In this document: in pieces, positions 9,907 to 21,354 of the stretch | How the letters are laid out: each line of letters opens with the position of its first letter | Numbering within the stretch: position 1 is the first letter of the stretch | Source of the DNA: Haemophilus influenzae | GTDB taxonomy: Bacteria > Pseudomonadota > Gammaproteobacteria > Enterobacterales > Pasteurellaceae | DNA length: 64,000 nt | Assembly (NCBI GenBank): GCA_923172585.1 | Contig: OV298644.1 | Span: 885,427 to 949,426, forward strand | Direction: 5' to 3' | Program-made: the position numbers and the translations under genes | The notes under the pieces: model-generated | Databases searched by the model: none | What the model saw: only the letters and a program-made list of their open reading frames with translations | What the model was told of the DNA's origin: nothing

Positions 9907-10628
9907 TTAGTTTCCTTTTGCTATCTCTTCATCAAGTTCGGCAATGCGTTTTTCCATTAGATCATGACAATAAGCCGCAAGATCGCGAACATTGTCTTTG
10001 GTATAGCCTGAAACATCGATTGGATCCATTATTTCGCAAATCACTTTGCCATTATCCCAACGATTTAAATTAATTTTGTTATGCGTGGTTGAACACACCA
10101 CTGGAATAATTGGTACACCTGCTGAAATCGCCGCATGGAATGCACCCGTTTTAAAGGGTAATAAACCGCGACCGCGATTGCGAGTGCCTTCTGGGAACAT
10201 CCAAATTGATAAATTATCTTCATTAATTCGTCGTGCAAGCTGTGACATCGTATTATGCGCTTTTGTGCGGTTTTCTCTATCTAAGAAAATATTACCTGTT
10301 ACCCAATATAAAATGCCGAAGAAGGGTATCCAAATTAAGCTTTTTTACCCACGCTTACTGTACGAGGTTGCACCATATAAGAGATTGTTACCATATCATA
10401 ATTATTTTGATGATTACCGATATAAATGGCGCGGCTAATTTGCTTCTGATCTTGAGGAATACGATGTTCTACCTTTAAGCCAAAAAGTGGATATAAGCGT
10501 CCAAACCAACGTGCAACAATGCCTACGTTGCTTGGATTTTTAAAGCGGATAAAAGAATAAATCGTACCCAGTACACAAATTAGAATACAGCAGATTAATA
10601 CGAGGAAAATTCGAAGTAGTTTTAACAT
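9907..10628 (-). pseudogene. plsC: 1-acyl-sn-glycerol-3-phosphate acyltransferase, frameshifted
   Basis: The reading frame runs MLKLLRIFLVLICC... with an N-terminal membrane segment and the HX4D acyltransferase motif (NHQNNYD), then stops at VGKKA near 10335. The missing part continues in another frame: LIWIPFFG, then FPEGTRNRGRG (motif III) and VPIIPVVCS, ending at 9907. An A run of six (T run at 10341-10346 on the plus strand) needs one more base to join the halves as VGKKSLIWIPFFG, giving 240 aa, the normal family length. PlsC makes phosphatidic acid from lysophosphatidic acid and is usually essential, so this may be a sequence error. It is upstream of ftsP on the same strand. Confidence 0.88.
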
Positions 10629-10713
10629 AAGGATGTCCTATATAAAATTTTGTTAAAGTATAGCAAATTCGATCTCAATATGTGCTAATCTAAACAAAAA
10701 TCGTGGAATTTTT

Positions 10714-11427
10714 ATGAAACATAGCTATTTTATTTCTGATTTGCATTTAAGCGAAACTCAGCCAGAATTGACCGCTCTTTTTGTCGATTTTATGCAGAAT
10801 CTTGCCCCACAGGCTGAACGGCTTTACATTTTGGGTGATCTTTTTGATTTTTGGATTGGTGATGACGAGCAGTCTACATTGATTCAACAAGTTAAAGATT
10901 TAATTAAGTCTGTAAGCGAGCAAGGTGTGCAATGTTATTTTCAGCACGGCAACCGTGATTTCTTGATTGGTGAACGTTTTTCAAAAGAAACGGGAGCTCA
11001 GCTTTTACCTGATTATCAATTGATTACACTTTATGATAAAAAAATCTTACTTTGTCATGGCGATACGCTTTGTATTGATGACGTGGCTTACCAACAATTT
11101 CGCCGTAGAGTGCATCAAAAATGGCTGCAGCGTTTGTTTTTGTGTTTGCCATTAAAAGTGCGGTTGAAAATTGCGGAGAAAATTCGGGCAAAGAGTAATC
11201 AAGATAAACAAGCGAAATCACAGGAAATTATGGATGTAAACCAAGCATTCACGGCAGAAAAAGTACAAGAGTTTGATGTAAATTTATTAATTCACGGACA
11301 CACACACCGTGAGGCGATTCATCAACAAGAAGAATTTACCCGAATTGTATTAGGGGATTGGCGAAAAAATTACGCATCAATTTTAAAAATGGATGAAAGC
11401 GGAGAATTTGATTTTATTAAAGATTAG
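10714..11427 (+). CDS. lpxH: UDP-2,3-diacylglucosamine diphosphatase
   Basis: A 237-aa calcineurin-like phosphoesterase that hydrolyses UDP-2,3-diacylglucosamine to lipid X and UMP in lipid A synthesis, at the inner face of the cytoplasmic membrane. Metal-binding motifs appear in the expected order: SDLHLSE (residues 8-14), [31 protein letters not shown] and [10 protein letters not shown]. Family length is normal. An uptake signal sequence is embedded in the coding region at about 11156 and is translated as KVRLK. The gene is divergent from plsC. Confidence 0.96.
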   Translation: MKHSYFISDLHLSETQPELTALFVDFMQNLAPQAERLYILGDLFDFWIGDDEQSTLIQQVKDLIKSVSEQGVQCYFQHGNRDFLIGERFSKETGAQLLPDYQLITLYDKKILLCHGDTLCIDDVAYQQFRRRVHQKWLQRLFLCLPLKVRLKIAEKIRAKSNQDKQAKSQEIMDVNQAFTAEKVQEFDVNLLIHGHTHREAIHQQEEFTRIVLGDWRKNYASILKMDESGEFDFIKD

Positions 11428-11559
11428 AATTGCGGTAAAGCAAAAACTCGTTATTTTACTTAATGATACTAGAATAATACTTATCCATAAAATCGTACCT
11501 AAAAGCTGGTGGATAAGCCCAACTTTTAGATACAGATAAAAGTGCGGTTAATTTTAGGA

Positions 11560-11655
11560 TTAGTTTTCTTTCGGTAAGCGAAGCAACGCGTAAATTAATC
11601 CTCCCCACAATAAAGTAAGGGCTATGATCATCATAATAATTGCGCCAGTAGTCAT
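11560..11655 (-). CDS. metS: MetS-like small subunit of a methionine/alanine importer
   Basis: A 31-residue ORF, MTTGAIIMMIIALTLLWGG followed by LIYALLRLPKEN. It is a single transmembrane helix with a short charged tail. It matches the MetS family (methionine/alanine importer small subunit), known to be required with NSS-type MetP in Corynebacterium. It begins one base after the stop of the adjacent transporter gene, and its ribosome binding site (AAAGGAGAATAA) lies inside the last transporter codons, indicating translational coupling. The substrate is inferred from family pairing. Its small size makes it easy to miss. Confidence 0.85.
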   Translation of the reverse strand: MTTGAIIMMIIALTLLWGGLIYALLRLPKEN

Positions 11656-11656
11656 T

Positions 11657-13183
11657 TTATTCTCCTTTAGTTTCATCAATCGTTAATTTGGTTTCGCTTT
11701 TCCATTTTAAGCGAGAAAGGAAACATGCCACGACAAGTAAGCTAATCGACATTCCCCAACCAAAGGTATTTACAAACCAGTTTGGATAACCTTCGTAACC
11801 TTCAGAGAAGACTTTTGCCCCTTCGCTGAAAAGCATAAATGCTAAAACACCACTCGTTAATACAATGCATAAACGCCAGAAGAAACCTACTTTGAAAGAT
11901 GACGTTTCGTTTAAGTGATTACCTAATAAACCGAGTTTTTCATTTGCTACAATCGCAATTAAAGACGCAAATGCTACGGCAACAATACCGAAATAGTTCA
12001 CAAATTTATCGAACACATCTAACATCGGTAAGCCAGTTGTTGTGCCGAATAAGATGACAGAAACTAGCATCATTGGTACACCCACGATGAATGTCACTTT
12101 TCCACGACTAATACGAATTTTATCCTGAATTGCGGAAATAATTACTTCGATAACTGAGATGAATGAAGTCAATGCGGCAAAGGTTAATGAACCAAAGAAT
12201 AACATGCCTAGCACTTCACCAAATGGTGCTTTGTTGATGATGGTTGGGAACGCAAAAAATGCTAAACCAATTCCGCCTTTTGCCACTTCGCTGACTTCTT
12301 GACCTTGTGCTGTTGCAATAAAACCTAATGCCGCAAATACGCCGATACCCGCTAACACTTCAAAACTGCTGTTAGCAAAACCTACAACCAAGCCGCTACC
12401 AGTCAAATCGGATTCTTTTTTAAGATAAGAGGCGTAAGTCACCATAATCCCAAAGCCGATTGAAAGAGAGAAGAAGATTTGCCCATAGGCCGCAATCCAC
12501 ACACTTGGATTAGAAAGTTTTGACCAATCTGGCGTAAATAATGCATCTAAACCTTTTGCCGCACCTGGTAAGAATAAGGAATAAATCACAAGTACCATAA
12601 ACATCACAACGAGCACTGGCATTAATACGGAAGAGACCTTAGCAATTCCTTTTTGAACACCCATAGAAAGCACGCCTAAGGCAACAATCCACATCGCAAT
12701 TAATGGTGCGGTTACCATACCAACAAATTCAAAGCTGATACCGTTTTTAATATCGCCCATTTTTAAAAATTCACCGATGAAGAAATCAATGGGTTTATCG
12801 CCCCACGCGCCAGTGAAAGAAAAATATGTGTAGCTTGCTGCCCAGCCTAACACTACAGCGTAATATAATCCGATGATGACATTTACCATCATTTGCCACC
12901 AGCCAAACACTTCAAAGTGCGGGCTAAAACGACGATAAGAAAGTGGCGCACCACCACGATGACGGTGCCCAATGGCATAATCTAGGAATAAAAGAGGAAT
13001 CCCTGCCGTTAATAATGCAATAAGGTAAGGGATAATAAATGCGCCACCACCATTTTCATAAGTGGTGTAAGGGAAACGCCAAATATTACCAAGACCAACG
13101 GCAGAACCAATTGCTGCCAGAATAAATGCGCGACGACCAGAAAAAGTCTCACGCTTTTGTGCTTTTGGGGCTGAGTGAGCCAT
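11657..13183 (-). CDS. Sodium:neurotransmitter symporter (NSS) family transporter, MetP-like
   Basis: A 508-aa inner-membrane protein with about 12 hydrophobic segments. The first helix carries the NSS/LeuT signature [20 protein letters not shown], containing the unwound substrate- and Na+-binding region. It should import an amino acid with Na+. Pairing with the MetS-like small subunit immediately downstream suggests methionine or alanine as substrate, an inference rather than something visible in binding residues. The stop at 11657 is separated from metS by one base. The pair is probably one transcript, divergent from the ilv genes. Confidence 0.9.
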   Translation of the reverse strand: MAHSAPKAQKRETFSGRRAFILAAIGSAVGLGNIWRFPYTTYENGGGAFIIPYLIALLTAGIPLLFLDYAIGHRHRGGAPLSYRRFSPHFEVFGWWQMMVNVIIGLYYAVVLGWAASYTYFSFTGAWGDKPIDFFIGEFLKMGDIKNGISFEFVGMVTAPLIAMWIVALGVLSMGVQKGIAKVSSVLMPVLVVMFMVLVIYSLFLPGAAKGLDALFTPDWSKLSNPSVWIAAYGQIFFSLSIGFGIMVTYASYLKKESDLTGSGLVVGFANSSFEVLAGIGVFAALGFIATAQGQEVSEVAKGGIGLAFFAFPTIINKAPFGEVLGMLFFGSLTFAALTSFISVIEVIISAIQDKIRISRGKVTFIVGVPMMLVSVILFGTTTGLPMLDVFDKFVNYFGIVAVAFASLIAIVANEKLGLLGNHLNETSSFKVGFFWRLCIVLTSGVLAFMLFSEGAKVFSEGYEGYPNWFVNTFGWGMSISLLVVACFLSRLKWKSETKLTIDETKGE

Positions 13184-13256
13184 AAATTATCCTATGTAAA
13201 AAATGAAAAGAGTTTCAATATAATGAAATCTAACAATCAGTCAATAAGCAAGCTTA

Positions 13257-13333
13257 AAGAGCGGTAAAAATTCACGGAATTTTTTAGGGGAAGAACAGGA
13301 ATATTCAAAATAAGCCAATTTTCACCGCACTTT
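13257..13333. repeat. Distant facing uptake-signal pair between the symporter and ilv genes
   Basis: An uptake-like core AGAGCGGTAAAAATTCAC near 13259 faces TTTTCACCGCACTTTTTTT near 13318-13335. The intervening spacer is long, so this is a weak hairpin at best. The stretch also contains a TACAAT (-10-like) hexamer at 13381-13386 ahead of the ilvG remnant, without a convincing -35. Confidence 0.3.
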
Positions 13334-13428
13334 TTTTCGTTTTTTTCTCTCCAAGCCCTACCAATGACTCGAAATTTCGCTACAATGCTGAACTTATCCC
13401 AAAATAAAAATAACAGGAAACAAACACA

Positions 13429-14097
13429 ATGACAGGCGCACAACTTATCATGGCGTGCTTGAAAGCACACCATGTCACGACTCTTTTCGGCTATCCAGGT
13501 GGCGCAATTATGCCAACCTTCGATGCCCTTTATGACACAGGCTTAGATCACTTACTTTGTCGTAATGAACAAGGAGCAGTCATCGCAGCGATTGGCTATG
13601 CTCGTTCCACAGGAAAAGTTGGCGTCTGTATTGCAGCATCAGGCTCTGGTGCCACTAATTTAGTTATTGGATTAGGCGATGCCATGATGGACTCCATTCC
13701 AGTTGTCACCATTACTGGTCAAGTTGCCTCTTCATTAATCGGCACAGATGCTATTGAACCTTGGCGTGAGCAAATCAGAGATTTAAAAGCAAAATTAGAT
13801 TTCACTTATGTTGAAAATCAAGGCAATCGCCCGATTGATCCTTGGGCATTACTCAACAGCCTATCTAATCGCAAACCAAATAATGCGATAATTTGTACTG
13901 ATGTGGGGCAGCATAAAATGTGGTCAGTGCAACACATTTTACGCGTAGCACGTCACTGCGGATTTACCGTTACAACAATGGAAATGACACTCATTGAAAC
14001 CCAAGTGCGGTTAAAAATCACTGTAAAATCTGACCGCACTTTAGATCTATTAGTGAATCAGTTGGTTAAGCTGCCGGATGTTTTAATGGTTAATTAA
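13429..14097 (+). pseudogene. ilvG: Fused remnant of ilvG and ilvM (acetolactate synthase II), in frame
   Basis: This 222-codon ORF is a collapsed ilvGM pair. Residues 1-108 match the N-terminus of the large subunit IlvG ([22 protein letters not shown] with TPP-activating Glu47, ITGQV, IGTDA). Residues about 110-170 match a much later IlvG segment ([20 protein letters not shown]). Residues 171-222 match the small subunit IlvM ([28 protein letters not shown]). Two in-frame deletions removed the central FAD region and the C-terminal TPP/Mg2+ motif (GDG...N), so no synthase activity is expected. Translation remains open into the ilvD leader. A different isozyme (IlvIH) would have to supply acetolactate. 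Confidence 0.9.
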
Positions 14098-14138
14098 TCA
14101 TACAAACGAACCCTAAATTTTACTCGGAGAGATTATTT

Positions 14139-15977
14139 ATGCCCAAACTACGTTCAGCGACCAGCACACAAGGTCGTAATATGGCAGGTGCACGTGCCTT
14201 ATGGCGTGCAACAGGAATGAAAGAAAATGACTTTGGTAAACCGATTATTGCGGTGGTGAACTCTTTCACGCAATTCGTACCAGGGCATGTGCATTTAAAA
14301 GATATGGGACAGCTTGTTGCCGCAGAAATTGAAAAAGCGGGCGGCGTAGCAAAAGAATTTAACACCATTGCGGTGGATGATGGTATCGCAATGGGTCACG
14401 GTGGAATGCTTTATTCTTTACCAAGCCGTGATTTAATCGCTGATAGCGTGGAATATATGGTCAATGCGCACTGTGCTGATGCGATGGTGTGTATTTCCAA
14501 CTGTGACAAAATCACCCCAGGAATGTTGATGGCGGCAATGCGTTTAAATATTCCAACTATCTTCGTTTCAGGCGGCCCGATGGAAGCAGGTAAAACTAAA
14601 CTTTCTGATCAATTAATCCGATTAGATTTAGTAGATGCGATGATTGAGGCAGCCGATCCGAATGTATCAGATGAACGTATTGATGCCATCGAACGCAGTG
14701 CGTGTCCAACTTGTGGTTCATGCTCAGGTATGTTTACCGCAAACTCTATGAACTGCTTAACTGAAGCCTTAGGTTTATCTTTACCTGGTAATGGTTCTAT
14801 GTTAGCCACTCACGCAGACCGCAAAGAATTATTCTTAAAAGCAGGTCGTCAAATTGTCGAGCTTTGCAAACGTTATTACGAACAAGATGATGCAAGCGTA
14901 TTACCTCGTTCAATCGGTACTTTTGATGCCTTTGAAAATGCAATGAGCCTCGATATCGCAATGGGTGGTTCAAGTAACACTGTTTTACACTTATTAGCGG
15001 CAGCACAAGAAGCAGGCGTGGATTTTAAAATGGAAGATATTGACCGTTTATCGCGCAAAGTGCCTTGTTTAAGCAAAATTGCACCAAACACCAATAAATA
15101 TCATATGGAAGACGTACACCGTGCAGGCGGTATTATGGGATTGTTGGGTGAATTAGATCGTGCTGGATTAATTCATAAAAATACACACACCGTGCTTGGA
15201 ATGAGCATGGGAGAGCAACTAGACCAATACGATATTATTCGCAATCAAGATGAAGAATTACATAAATTCTTCCGTGCAGGCCCTGCAGGTATCCGCACAA
15301 CTCAAGCATTCTCACAAGATTGCCGCTGGGATACCGTTGATAATGATCGTGTAAACGGTTGTATTCGCAACAAAGAAAATGCGATTTCACAAGAAGGTGG
15401 CTTAGCCGTATTATTCGGTAATCTCGCTGAAGACGGATGTATCGTTAAAACCGCTGGTGTAGATGAATCTATTTGGAAATTCACTGGCACAGCAATCGTA
15501 TTTGAAAGCCAAGAAGATGCGGTTGCAGGTATTTTAGGTGGCAAAGTCAAAGAAGGTCATGTTGTTGTTATCCGTTACGAAGGGCCTAAAGGCGGACCAG
15601 GTATGCAAGAAATGTTATACCCAACCAGTTACTTAAAATCGATGGGCTTGGGCAAAAAATGCGCTTTATTAACGGATGGTCGCTTCTCTGGCGGTACATC
15701 AGGCTTGTCTATTGGACATGCTTCACCAGAAGCTGCTTCTGGCGGTGCAATCGGCTTAGTACGCGATGGCGATATTATCAACATTGATATTCCAAATCGT
15801 GCAATTAACTTAGAAATCAGTAATGAAGAACTCGCAGCACGCAGAGCCGAACAAGATCAAAAAGGTTGGCAGCCAGCTAACCGTGAACGTGAAGTATCTT
15901 TCGCTTTAAAAGTATTCGGTCACTTTGCGACCTCAGCGGACAAAGGTGCGGTACGCGATAAAACATTATTAAAATAA
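14139..15977 (+). CDS. ilvD: Dihydroxy-acid dehydratase
   Basis: A 612-aa iron-sulfur enzyme that dehydrates 2,3-dihydroxyisovalerate and the methylvalerate analogue in valine/isoleucine synthesis. Cluster and metal ligands are seen in [12 protein letters not shown] and [18 protein letters not shown], with [30 protein letters not shown] and the conserved start [19 protein letters not shown]. Length equals the usual proteobacterial form. It lies 41 bp after the ilvGM remnant with its own RBS (CGGAGAG) and is followed by ilvA, keeping the ilvGMDA order. Confidence 0.97.
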   Translation: MPKLRSATSTQGRNMAGARALWRATGMKENDFGKPIIAVVNSFTQFVPGHVHLKDMGQLVAAEIEKAGGVAKEFNTIAVDDGIAMGHGGMLYSLPSRDLIADSVEYMVNAHCADAMVCISNCDKITPGMLMAAMRLNIPTIFVSGGPMEAGKTKLSDQLIRLDLVDAMIEAADPNVSDERIDAIERSACPTCGSCSGMFTANSMNCLTEALGLSLPGNGSMLATHADRKELFLKAGRQIVELCKRYYEQDDASVLPRSIGTFDAFENAMSLDIAMGGSSNTVLHLLAAAQEAGVDFKMEDIDRLSRKVPCLSKIAPNTNKYHMEDVHRAGGIMGLLGELDRAGLIHKNTHTVLGMSMGEQLDQYDIIRNQDEELHKFFRAGPAGIRTTQAFSQDCRWDTVDNDRVNGCIRNKENAISQEGGLAVLFGNLAEDGCIVKTAGVDESIWKFTGTAIVFESQEDAVAGILGGKVKEGHVVVIRYEGPKGGPGMQEMLYPTSYLKSMGLGKKCALLTDGRFSGGTSGLSIGHASPEAASGGAIGLVRDGDIINIDIPNRAINLEISNEELAARRAEQDQKGWQPANREREVSFALKVFGHFATSADKGAVRDKTLLK

Positions 15978-16056
15978 TTTAACGGTTCCCCTCTTTCATA
16001 AGAGGGGGATAAAACAAAGGAAAAACTAACCGCACTTTATCATCAAAACAAGCACT

Positions 16057-17598
16057 ATGAAAAATTTACTCACCAATCCTCAACCCTCTCAATCAGATTA
16101 TATCAATGCCATTGTTAAACTTGGTTCGCGCGTATATGAAGCTGCGCAAGTGACCCCTTTACAAAAAATGGGAAAACTTTCTGAACGACTGCACAATAAT
16201 ATCTGGATTAAACGAGAAGACCGTCAGCCAGTAAATAGCTTTAAACTACGCGGCGCTTACGCAATGCTTTCTAGCCTTTCAGCAGAACAAAAAGCAGCTG
16301 GCGTAATAGCAGCCTCTGCAGGTAACCATGCGCAAGGCGTGGCATTATCGGCGAAACAATTAGGCTTAAAAGCATTAATTGTTATGCCACAAAACACCCC
16401 AAGCATTAAAGTGGATGCAGTGCGTGGTTTTGGTGGTGAGGTGTTGTTGCACGGTGCTAATTTCGATGAAGCCAAAGCAAAAGCCATCGAGCTTTCAAAA
16501 GAAAAAAACATGACATTTATTCCACCATTCGATCATCCATTAGTGATCGCAGGACAAGGCACGTTAGCGATGGAAATGCTACAACAAGTGGCGGATTTGG
16601 ATTATGTGTTTGTACAAGTTGGCGGTGGTGGCTTAGCTGCAGGTGTGGCAATTTTGCTTAAGCAATTTATGCCGGAAATTAAAATCATCGGTGTAGAATC
16701 AAAGGATTCTGCATGCTTAAAAGCGGCTCTCGATAAAGGCGAACCAACAGATTTAACCCATATTGGATTATTTGCCGATGGCGTTGCTGTAAAACGCATT
16801 GGCGACGAAACATTCCGTCTATGTCAGCAATATCTTGATGATATGGTATTGGTCGATAGTGACGAAGTATGCGCAGCAATGAAAGATTTGTTTGAGAACG
16901 TTCGTGCTGTTGCAGAACCATCAGGTGCATTAGGTTTGGCTGGTTTGAAAAAATATGTAAAACAAAACCATATTGAAGGCAAAAATATGGCGGCAATTTT
17001 GTCTGGCGCGAACTTGAATTTCCACACATTACGTTATGTATCTGAACGTTGTGAAATTGGTGAAAATCGAGAGGCTTTATTAGCCGTGACCATGCCTGAA
17101 CAACCAGGTAGTTTCTTAAAATTTGCTTATGTATTAGGTAACAGAGCTGTAACCGAATCCAGTTATCGTTATGCAGATGATAAACGTGCTTGTGTGTTTG
17201 TTGGGGTAAGAACGACAAATGAGCAAGAAAAAGCAGATATTATTGCAGACCTCACGAAAAATGGTTTTGATGTTGAGGATATGTCTGATGATGATATTGC
17301 GAAAACGCATGTTCGCTATTTAATGGGTGGTCGAGCATCAAATGATAACGAACGTTTATATACCTTCGAATTCCCAGAGCAAAAAGGTGCCTTATTAAAA
17401 TTCTTGGAAACCTTGCAAAATCGTTGGAATATTTCATTATTCCACTATCGTGCCCACGGCGCGGACTATGGAAATATCCTTGCTGGGTTCCAAATTGAAG
17501 AACGCGAACAAGCAGAATTTGAACAGGCACTTGCCCAACTCAATTATGTTTTTGAAGATGTAACAGAAAGCAAATCTTATCGTTATTTCTTACGTTAA
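16057..17598 (+). CDS. ilvA: Biosynthetic threonine deaminase
   Basis: A 513-aa PLP enzyme that converts threonine to 2-oxobutanoate, the committed step to isoleucine. The catalytic domain has the PLP lysine in NSFKLRGAYAM, the SAGNHAQGVA loop and the phosphate-binding GGGGLAAGVA. The C-terminal third contains two ACT-like regulatory domains (LLAVTMPEQPGSFLKFAYVL and LYTFEFPEQKGALLKFLETL), consistent with isoleucine inhibition and valine activation. An uptake sequence (ACCGCACTT) sits between ilvD and ilvA at about 16029. The gene converges on dnaE. Confidence 0.97.
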   Translation: MKNLLTNPQPSQSDYINAIVKLGSRVYEAAQVTPLQKMGKLSERLHNNIWIKREDRQPVNSFKLRGAYAMLSSLSAEQKAAGVIAASAGNHAQGVALSAKQLGLKALIVMPQNTPSIKVDAVRGFGGEVLLHGANFDEAKAKAIELSKEKNMTFIPPFDHPLVIAGQGTLAMEMLQQVADLDYVFVQVGGGGLAAGVAILLKQFMPEIKIIGVESKDSACLKAALDKGEPTDLTHIGLFADGVAVKRIGDETFRLCQQYLDDMVLVDSDEVCAAMKDLFENVRAVAEPSGALGLAGLKKYVKQNHIEGKNMAAILSGANLNFHTLRYVSERCEIGENREALLAVTMPEQPGSFLKFAYVLGNRAVTESSYRYADDKRACVFVGVRTTNEQEKADIIADLTKNGFDVEDMSDDDIAKTHVRYLMGGRASNDNERLYTFEFPEQKGALLKFLETLQNRWNISLFHYRAHGADYGNILAGFQIEEREQAEFEQALAQLNYVFEDVTESKSYRYFLR

Positions 17599-17602
17599 TC
17601 CT

Positions 17603-17637
17603 ATAAAAAAGGCGTAATATTTTTCACGCCTTTGTCT
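17603..17637. terminator. Bidirectional terminator between ilvA and dnaE
   Basis: AAAGGCGT at 17608-17615 pairs with ACGCCTTT at 17626-17633 across a short A/T loop. An A run precedes it and a T-rich stretch follows, so it can stop transcription from both sides. Confidence 0.8.
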
Positions 17638-20600
17638 TATTCAAACTCTAATTCCACCGCACTTTCGCCGAGTAAATTCACCAATTCCGTCAGAATTTCA
17701 TCTGTTGGAATGATCGACCATTGCACGCCTAAACGTAACAACGCACGACCTTTCGAACTTTGATAATACACGTTAATCGGCAACGTTCCACCACTCACTG
17801 GCTCAAGTAATGCTTTAAATTGTTTAATGAAACTTGGTGTAATTTGATGCTCAGAAAGACTAATAGCCAAGGATTTGACATAACGAGAACGAGCCTCATC
17901 TAAGGTCATTAACTCGCGCACCGTCATTTTCAAGCCACCAGAGAAATCATCAAAGCTCACCTGCCCTGAAGCAACAATCACTGTATCTTTTTGTAATTTC
18001 TCACCAAATTGTTCTAGGCTTTCACCAAATAATGTTAAATCTAAGCGACCTGAACGATCGTCCAATGTTGCAATACCTAAACGATTGCCTTTTTTCGTCA
18101 TCGCAATTCTCGATGCCACAAATAGCCCCGCCACAGTGCTAATTTGTCCACGGCGATTTGGTGCGAGATCTTTCAACCGCGTTGATGTGTAATGAGAAAG
18201 TTCTTTCAAATAACGGCTAACAGGATGGCTACTTAAGTACAGTCCCAAGGTTTCTCGTTCGCCATCAAGAATTTGTTTTTCAGTGTAAGGCGGTGTATTA
18301 GCATAGGCATTTTCCACGTCTTCATGGGTTTCAGTCAGCACACCGAACATATCCGTTTGCCCCATTGCTTCATCTTTCGCATGCTGATCGGAAGCTCTAA
18401 GTGCATCTTCCAAATTCTTAGAAAGTGCGGCGCGATGTGGGCCTAATTTATCAAAGGCACCCGACATAATTAGGCTTTCAAAAGTACGGCGGTTAATTTT
18501 TTTCAAATCTACACGAGCGCATAAATCGAATAAATCTTTGAAAATCCCCCCTTCATTTCTTGCCGCCACAAGTGCTTCAATCGGGCCTTCCCCCACGCCT
18601 TTAATCGCGCCAATCCCATACACAATTTCGCCTTGTTCATTGACACTAAAATGGTGTTTTCCGATATTAATATCTGGTGGCATCACTTTTAAGCCCATAC
18701 GCAAACATTCGTCGTACAAACCTACGATTTTATCCGTATTATCCATTTCTGATGTCATCACTGCAGCCATAAATTCTGCAGGGAAATGAGTTTTAAGCCA
18801 AAGAGTTTGGTAAGACACCAAGGCATAAGCAGCAGAGTGAGATTTATTAAAACCATAGCCAGCAAATTTTTCCACCAAGTCGAAAATCTTCATAGATAGC
18901 TCGCCATCAACACCGTTTTTCTCAGCCCCCTCTTTAAACACTAAACGCTGTTTTGCCATTTCTTCTGGTTTCTTTTTACCCATTGCTCGACGCAATAAGT
19001 CAGCCCCACCCAGCGTATAGCCAGCCAACACCTGCGCAATTTGCATCACTTGTTCTTGATACAAAATAATGCCGTAAGTCGGCTCAAGAATAGGTTTCAA
19101 ACTTGCATGTTGATATTCTGCGTCAGGGTAAGATACTTCTTCTATCCCGTGTTTACGGTCGATAAAGTTATCTACCATACCCGATTGTAACGGCCCCGGA
19201 CGGAACAATGCTACCAATGCGATAATATCTTCAAAACAGTCAGGTTGCAGGCGTTTGATCAAATCTTTCATACCTCGTGATTCCAACTGGAACACAGCGG
19301 TGGTTTCGGAACGTTTAAGTAATTCAAAAGATTCAGGATCATCAAGTGGAATGGCGGCAATATCTACTCGAGGCTTGCCTTCACGCACCATACGAACATT
19401 AATCATATCCAATGCCCATTTAATGATAGTGAGAGTACGCAAGCCTAGGAAGTCAAATTTCACAAGCCCTGCATATTCCACATCATTTTTATCAAAGTGA
19501 GTAACCGGATGTAAGCCTTCATTATCACAATAGAGCGGTGCAAAATCAGTAATTAAGGTTGGCGAAATGACCACGCCACCTGCATGTTTACCTGCATTAC
19601 GTGTCACACCTTCCAGCTTGCGCGCCATGTCAATCAATGCTCGCACTTCTTCATCGCTATCGTAGGCAGTCTGTAATTGCGGCTCGGTCTCAAACGCTTT
19701 GGCAAGCGTCATACCTGGATCGGGAGGAATCAATTTCGAAATACGATCAACGAAACCATAAGGATGCCCCAGCACTCGCCCTACATCTCGAATAACCGCT
19801 TTCGCCGCCATCGTACCAAAGGTAATAATTTGTGATACCGCGCCACGACCATAGGTTTCAGCAACGTGCTCAATCACGCGATCGCGACCGTCCATACAGA
19901 AATCCACGTCGAAATCGGGCATAGACACACGTTCTGGATTTAAGAAACGTTCAAATAGCAAATCAAACTCTAACGGATCTAAATCAGTGATTTTTAATGC
20001 ATAAGCCACTAATGAACCCGCACCAGAACCACGACCTGGCCCTACTGGAATATCGTTATCCTTAGACCATTGAATAAATTCCATTACGATCAAGAAATAA
20101 CCTGGGAACCCCATTTGGTTAATTACATCTAGCTCAACTTGCAAGCGTTCATCATATTTTGGTCGTTTTTCTAACCGCACTTTTTCATCAGGGAATAAAA
20201 AAACTAAACGTTCTTCCAAGCCCTCTTTGGATTTTTGCACTAAGAAATCTTCTGTACTTAAATCGCCAGTTGGAAATTGAGGTAAGAAATATTGACCAAG
20301 GCGCAAAGTTACACTACAACGTTGCGCAATTAATAAGGTATTTTCGAGAGCGGAAGGAATGTCTGCAAACAGCTTACACATATCTTCTTCACTACGAAAA
20401 TATTGCTGTGAGGTATAACATTTCGGACGTTTAGGATCGTCTAAAGTATAGCCATCGTGAATCGCTACGCGAATTTCGTGGGCTTCAAAATCCTCTGCAT
20501 TCAAAAACATCACATCATTAGTTGCGACCAATGGTAAATCACAACGTTCTGCTAATTTCAACGCTGCTTGAATGTAACGTTCTTCATTTAGGCGACCTGT

Positions 20601-21116
20601 ACGACTTAATGCTAAATAAAAATGATCGGCAAAAAATTCTTGGTAAAAAGCGACCGCACTTTCAATTTCGGCTACGTTTTCTTTCAACAATTTTTTACCT
20701 ACATCGCCTTGCGTTCCTCCTGATAAAATAATCACACCGTCGCGATGTTCAATTAACCAATCTTGATCAATATAAGGTAAATCGTTATAACCGCGTTGAT
20801 AAGCCTTTGATAACAATAAAGTAATATTTCTATAGCCTTCATTATTTTTAGCTAGCAAAGTAAGATCAAAGTATTCATCGCCACATAATGGGCTTTTTAC
20901 TTTTACATCTGCCCCGATAATGGGCTTCATACCCGAAGAAAGCATTTCGCTATAAAAACTAACCACACCACAAAAATTAGTAAAATCCGTTAATCCCATA
21001 GCAACCATTTCATTAGCAGCAAATGCTTTCACAAGAGGTTTCACTTTGACGATACTGTCAATCATCGAAAAATCTGTGTGTGTGCGAAGATGGACGAAGC
21101 GAGGTTGGGATGACAT
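17637..21116 (-). CDS. dnaE: DNA polymerase III alpha subunit
   Basis: A 1159-aa C-family replicative polymerase, one residue shorter than the E. coli protein. An N-terminal PHP domain ([15 protein letters not shown]) is followed by the palm with the catalytic aspartates in [14 protein letters not shown], fingers, tandem HhH, an OB fold ([20 protein letters not shown]) and a C-terminal tau-binding region. [16 protein letters not shown] is the conserved triphosphate-binding segment. The frame is intact throughout. It converges on ilvA and is divergent from pgm. Confidence 0.98.
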   Translation of the reverse strand: MSSQPRFVHLRTHTDFSMIDSIVKVKPLVKAFAANEMVAMGLTDFTNFCGVVSFYSEMLSSGMKPIIGADVKVKSPLCGDEYFDLTLLAKNNEGYRNITLLLSKAYQRGYNDLPYIDQDWLIEHRDGVIILSGGTQGDVGKKLLKENVAEIESAVAFYQEFFADHFYLALSRTGRLNEERYIQAALKLAERCDLPLVATNDVMFLNAEDFEAHEIRVAIHDGYTLDDPKRPKCYTSQQYFRSEEDMCKLFADIPSALENTLLIAQRCSVTLRLGQYFLPQFPTGDLSTEDFLVQKSKEGLEERLVFLFPDEKVRLEKRPKYDERLQVELDVINQMGFPGYFLIVMEFIQWSKDNDIPVGPGRGSGAGSLVAYALKITDLDPLEFDLLFERFLNPERVSMPDFDVDFCMDGRDRVIEHVAETYGRGAVSQIITFGTMAAKAVIRDVGRVLGHPYGFVDRISKLIPPDPGMTLAKAFETEPQLQTAYDSDEEVRALIDMARKLEGVTRNAGKHAGGVVISPTLITDFAPLYCDNEGLHPVTHFDKNDVEYAGLVKFDFLGLRTLTIIKWALDMINVRMVREGKPRVDIAAIPLDDPESFELLKRSETTAVFQLESRGMKDLIKRLQPDCFEDIIALVALFRPGPLQSGMVDNFIDRKHGIEEVSYPDAEYQHASLKPILEPTYGIILYQEQVMQIAQVLAGYTLGGADLLRRAMGKKKPEEMAKQRLVFKEGAEKNGVDGELSMKIFDLVEKFAGYGFNKSHSAAYALVSYQTLWLKTHFPAEFMAAVMTSEMDNTDKIVGLYDECLRMGLKVMPPDINIGKHHFSVNEQGEIVYGIGAIKGVGEGPIEALVAARNEGGIFKDLFDLCARVDLKKINRRTFESLIMSGAFDKLGPHRAALSKNLEDALRASDQHAKDEAMGQTDMFGVLTETHEDVENAYANTPPYTEKQILDGERETLGLYLSSHPVSRYLKELSHYTSTRLKDLAPNRRGQISTVAGLFVASRIAMTKKGNRLGIATLDDRSGRLDLTLFGESLEQFGEKLQKDTVIVASGQVSFDDFSGGLKMTVRELMTLDEARSRYVKSLAISLSEHQITPSFIKQFKALLEPVSGGTLPINVYYQSSKGRALLRLGVQWSIIPTDEILTELVNLLGESAVELEFE

Positions 21117-21354
21117 TGAAAATCCTTAAAGTGCGGTTAAATTTTGCCGTAAATATTAAAGCGGTATTATAGCGAATTTTTCAAACAAATGCTTATGCTA
21201 CAAATAGTGTTCCCAAATTGGCTCGGATAACCGATTGCGTGAATAAAAAATGTTAAGTAGATCAAAAAATTGAGAATTAGCCGTTTTCATTTTGTTAGAT
21301 TTCCGCTAGTCTAACGGCGATTTTTTATTTATTTCAACGAATAAGGATAACGAT

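Noticed and set aside
13429-14097. A novel small TPP-binding protein
   Set aside because: All three blocks align in order with IlvG and IlvM; it is a deletion chimera lacking the Mg-TPP motif, not a new family.
16685-17218. A 177-codon minus-strand frame inside ilvA
   Set aside because: It is a shadow of the well-conserved ilvA frame, with no homology or RBS.
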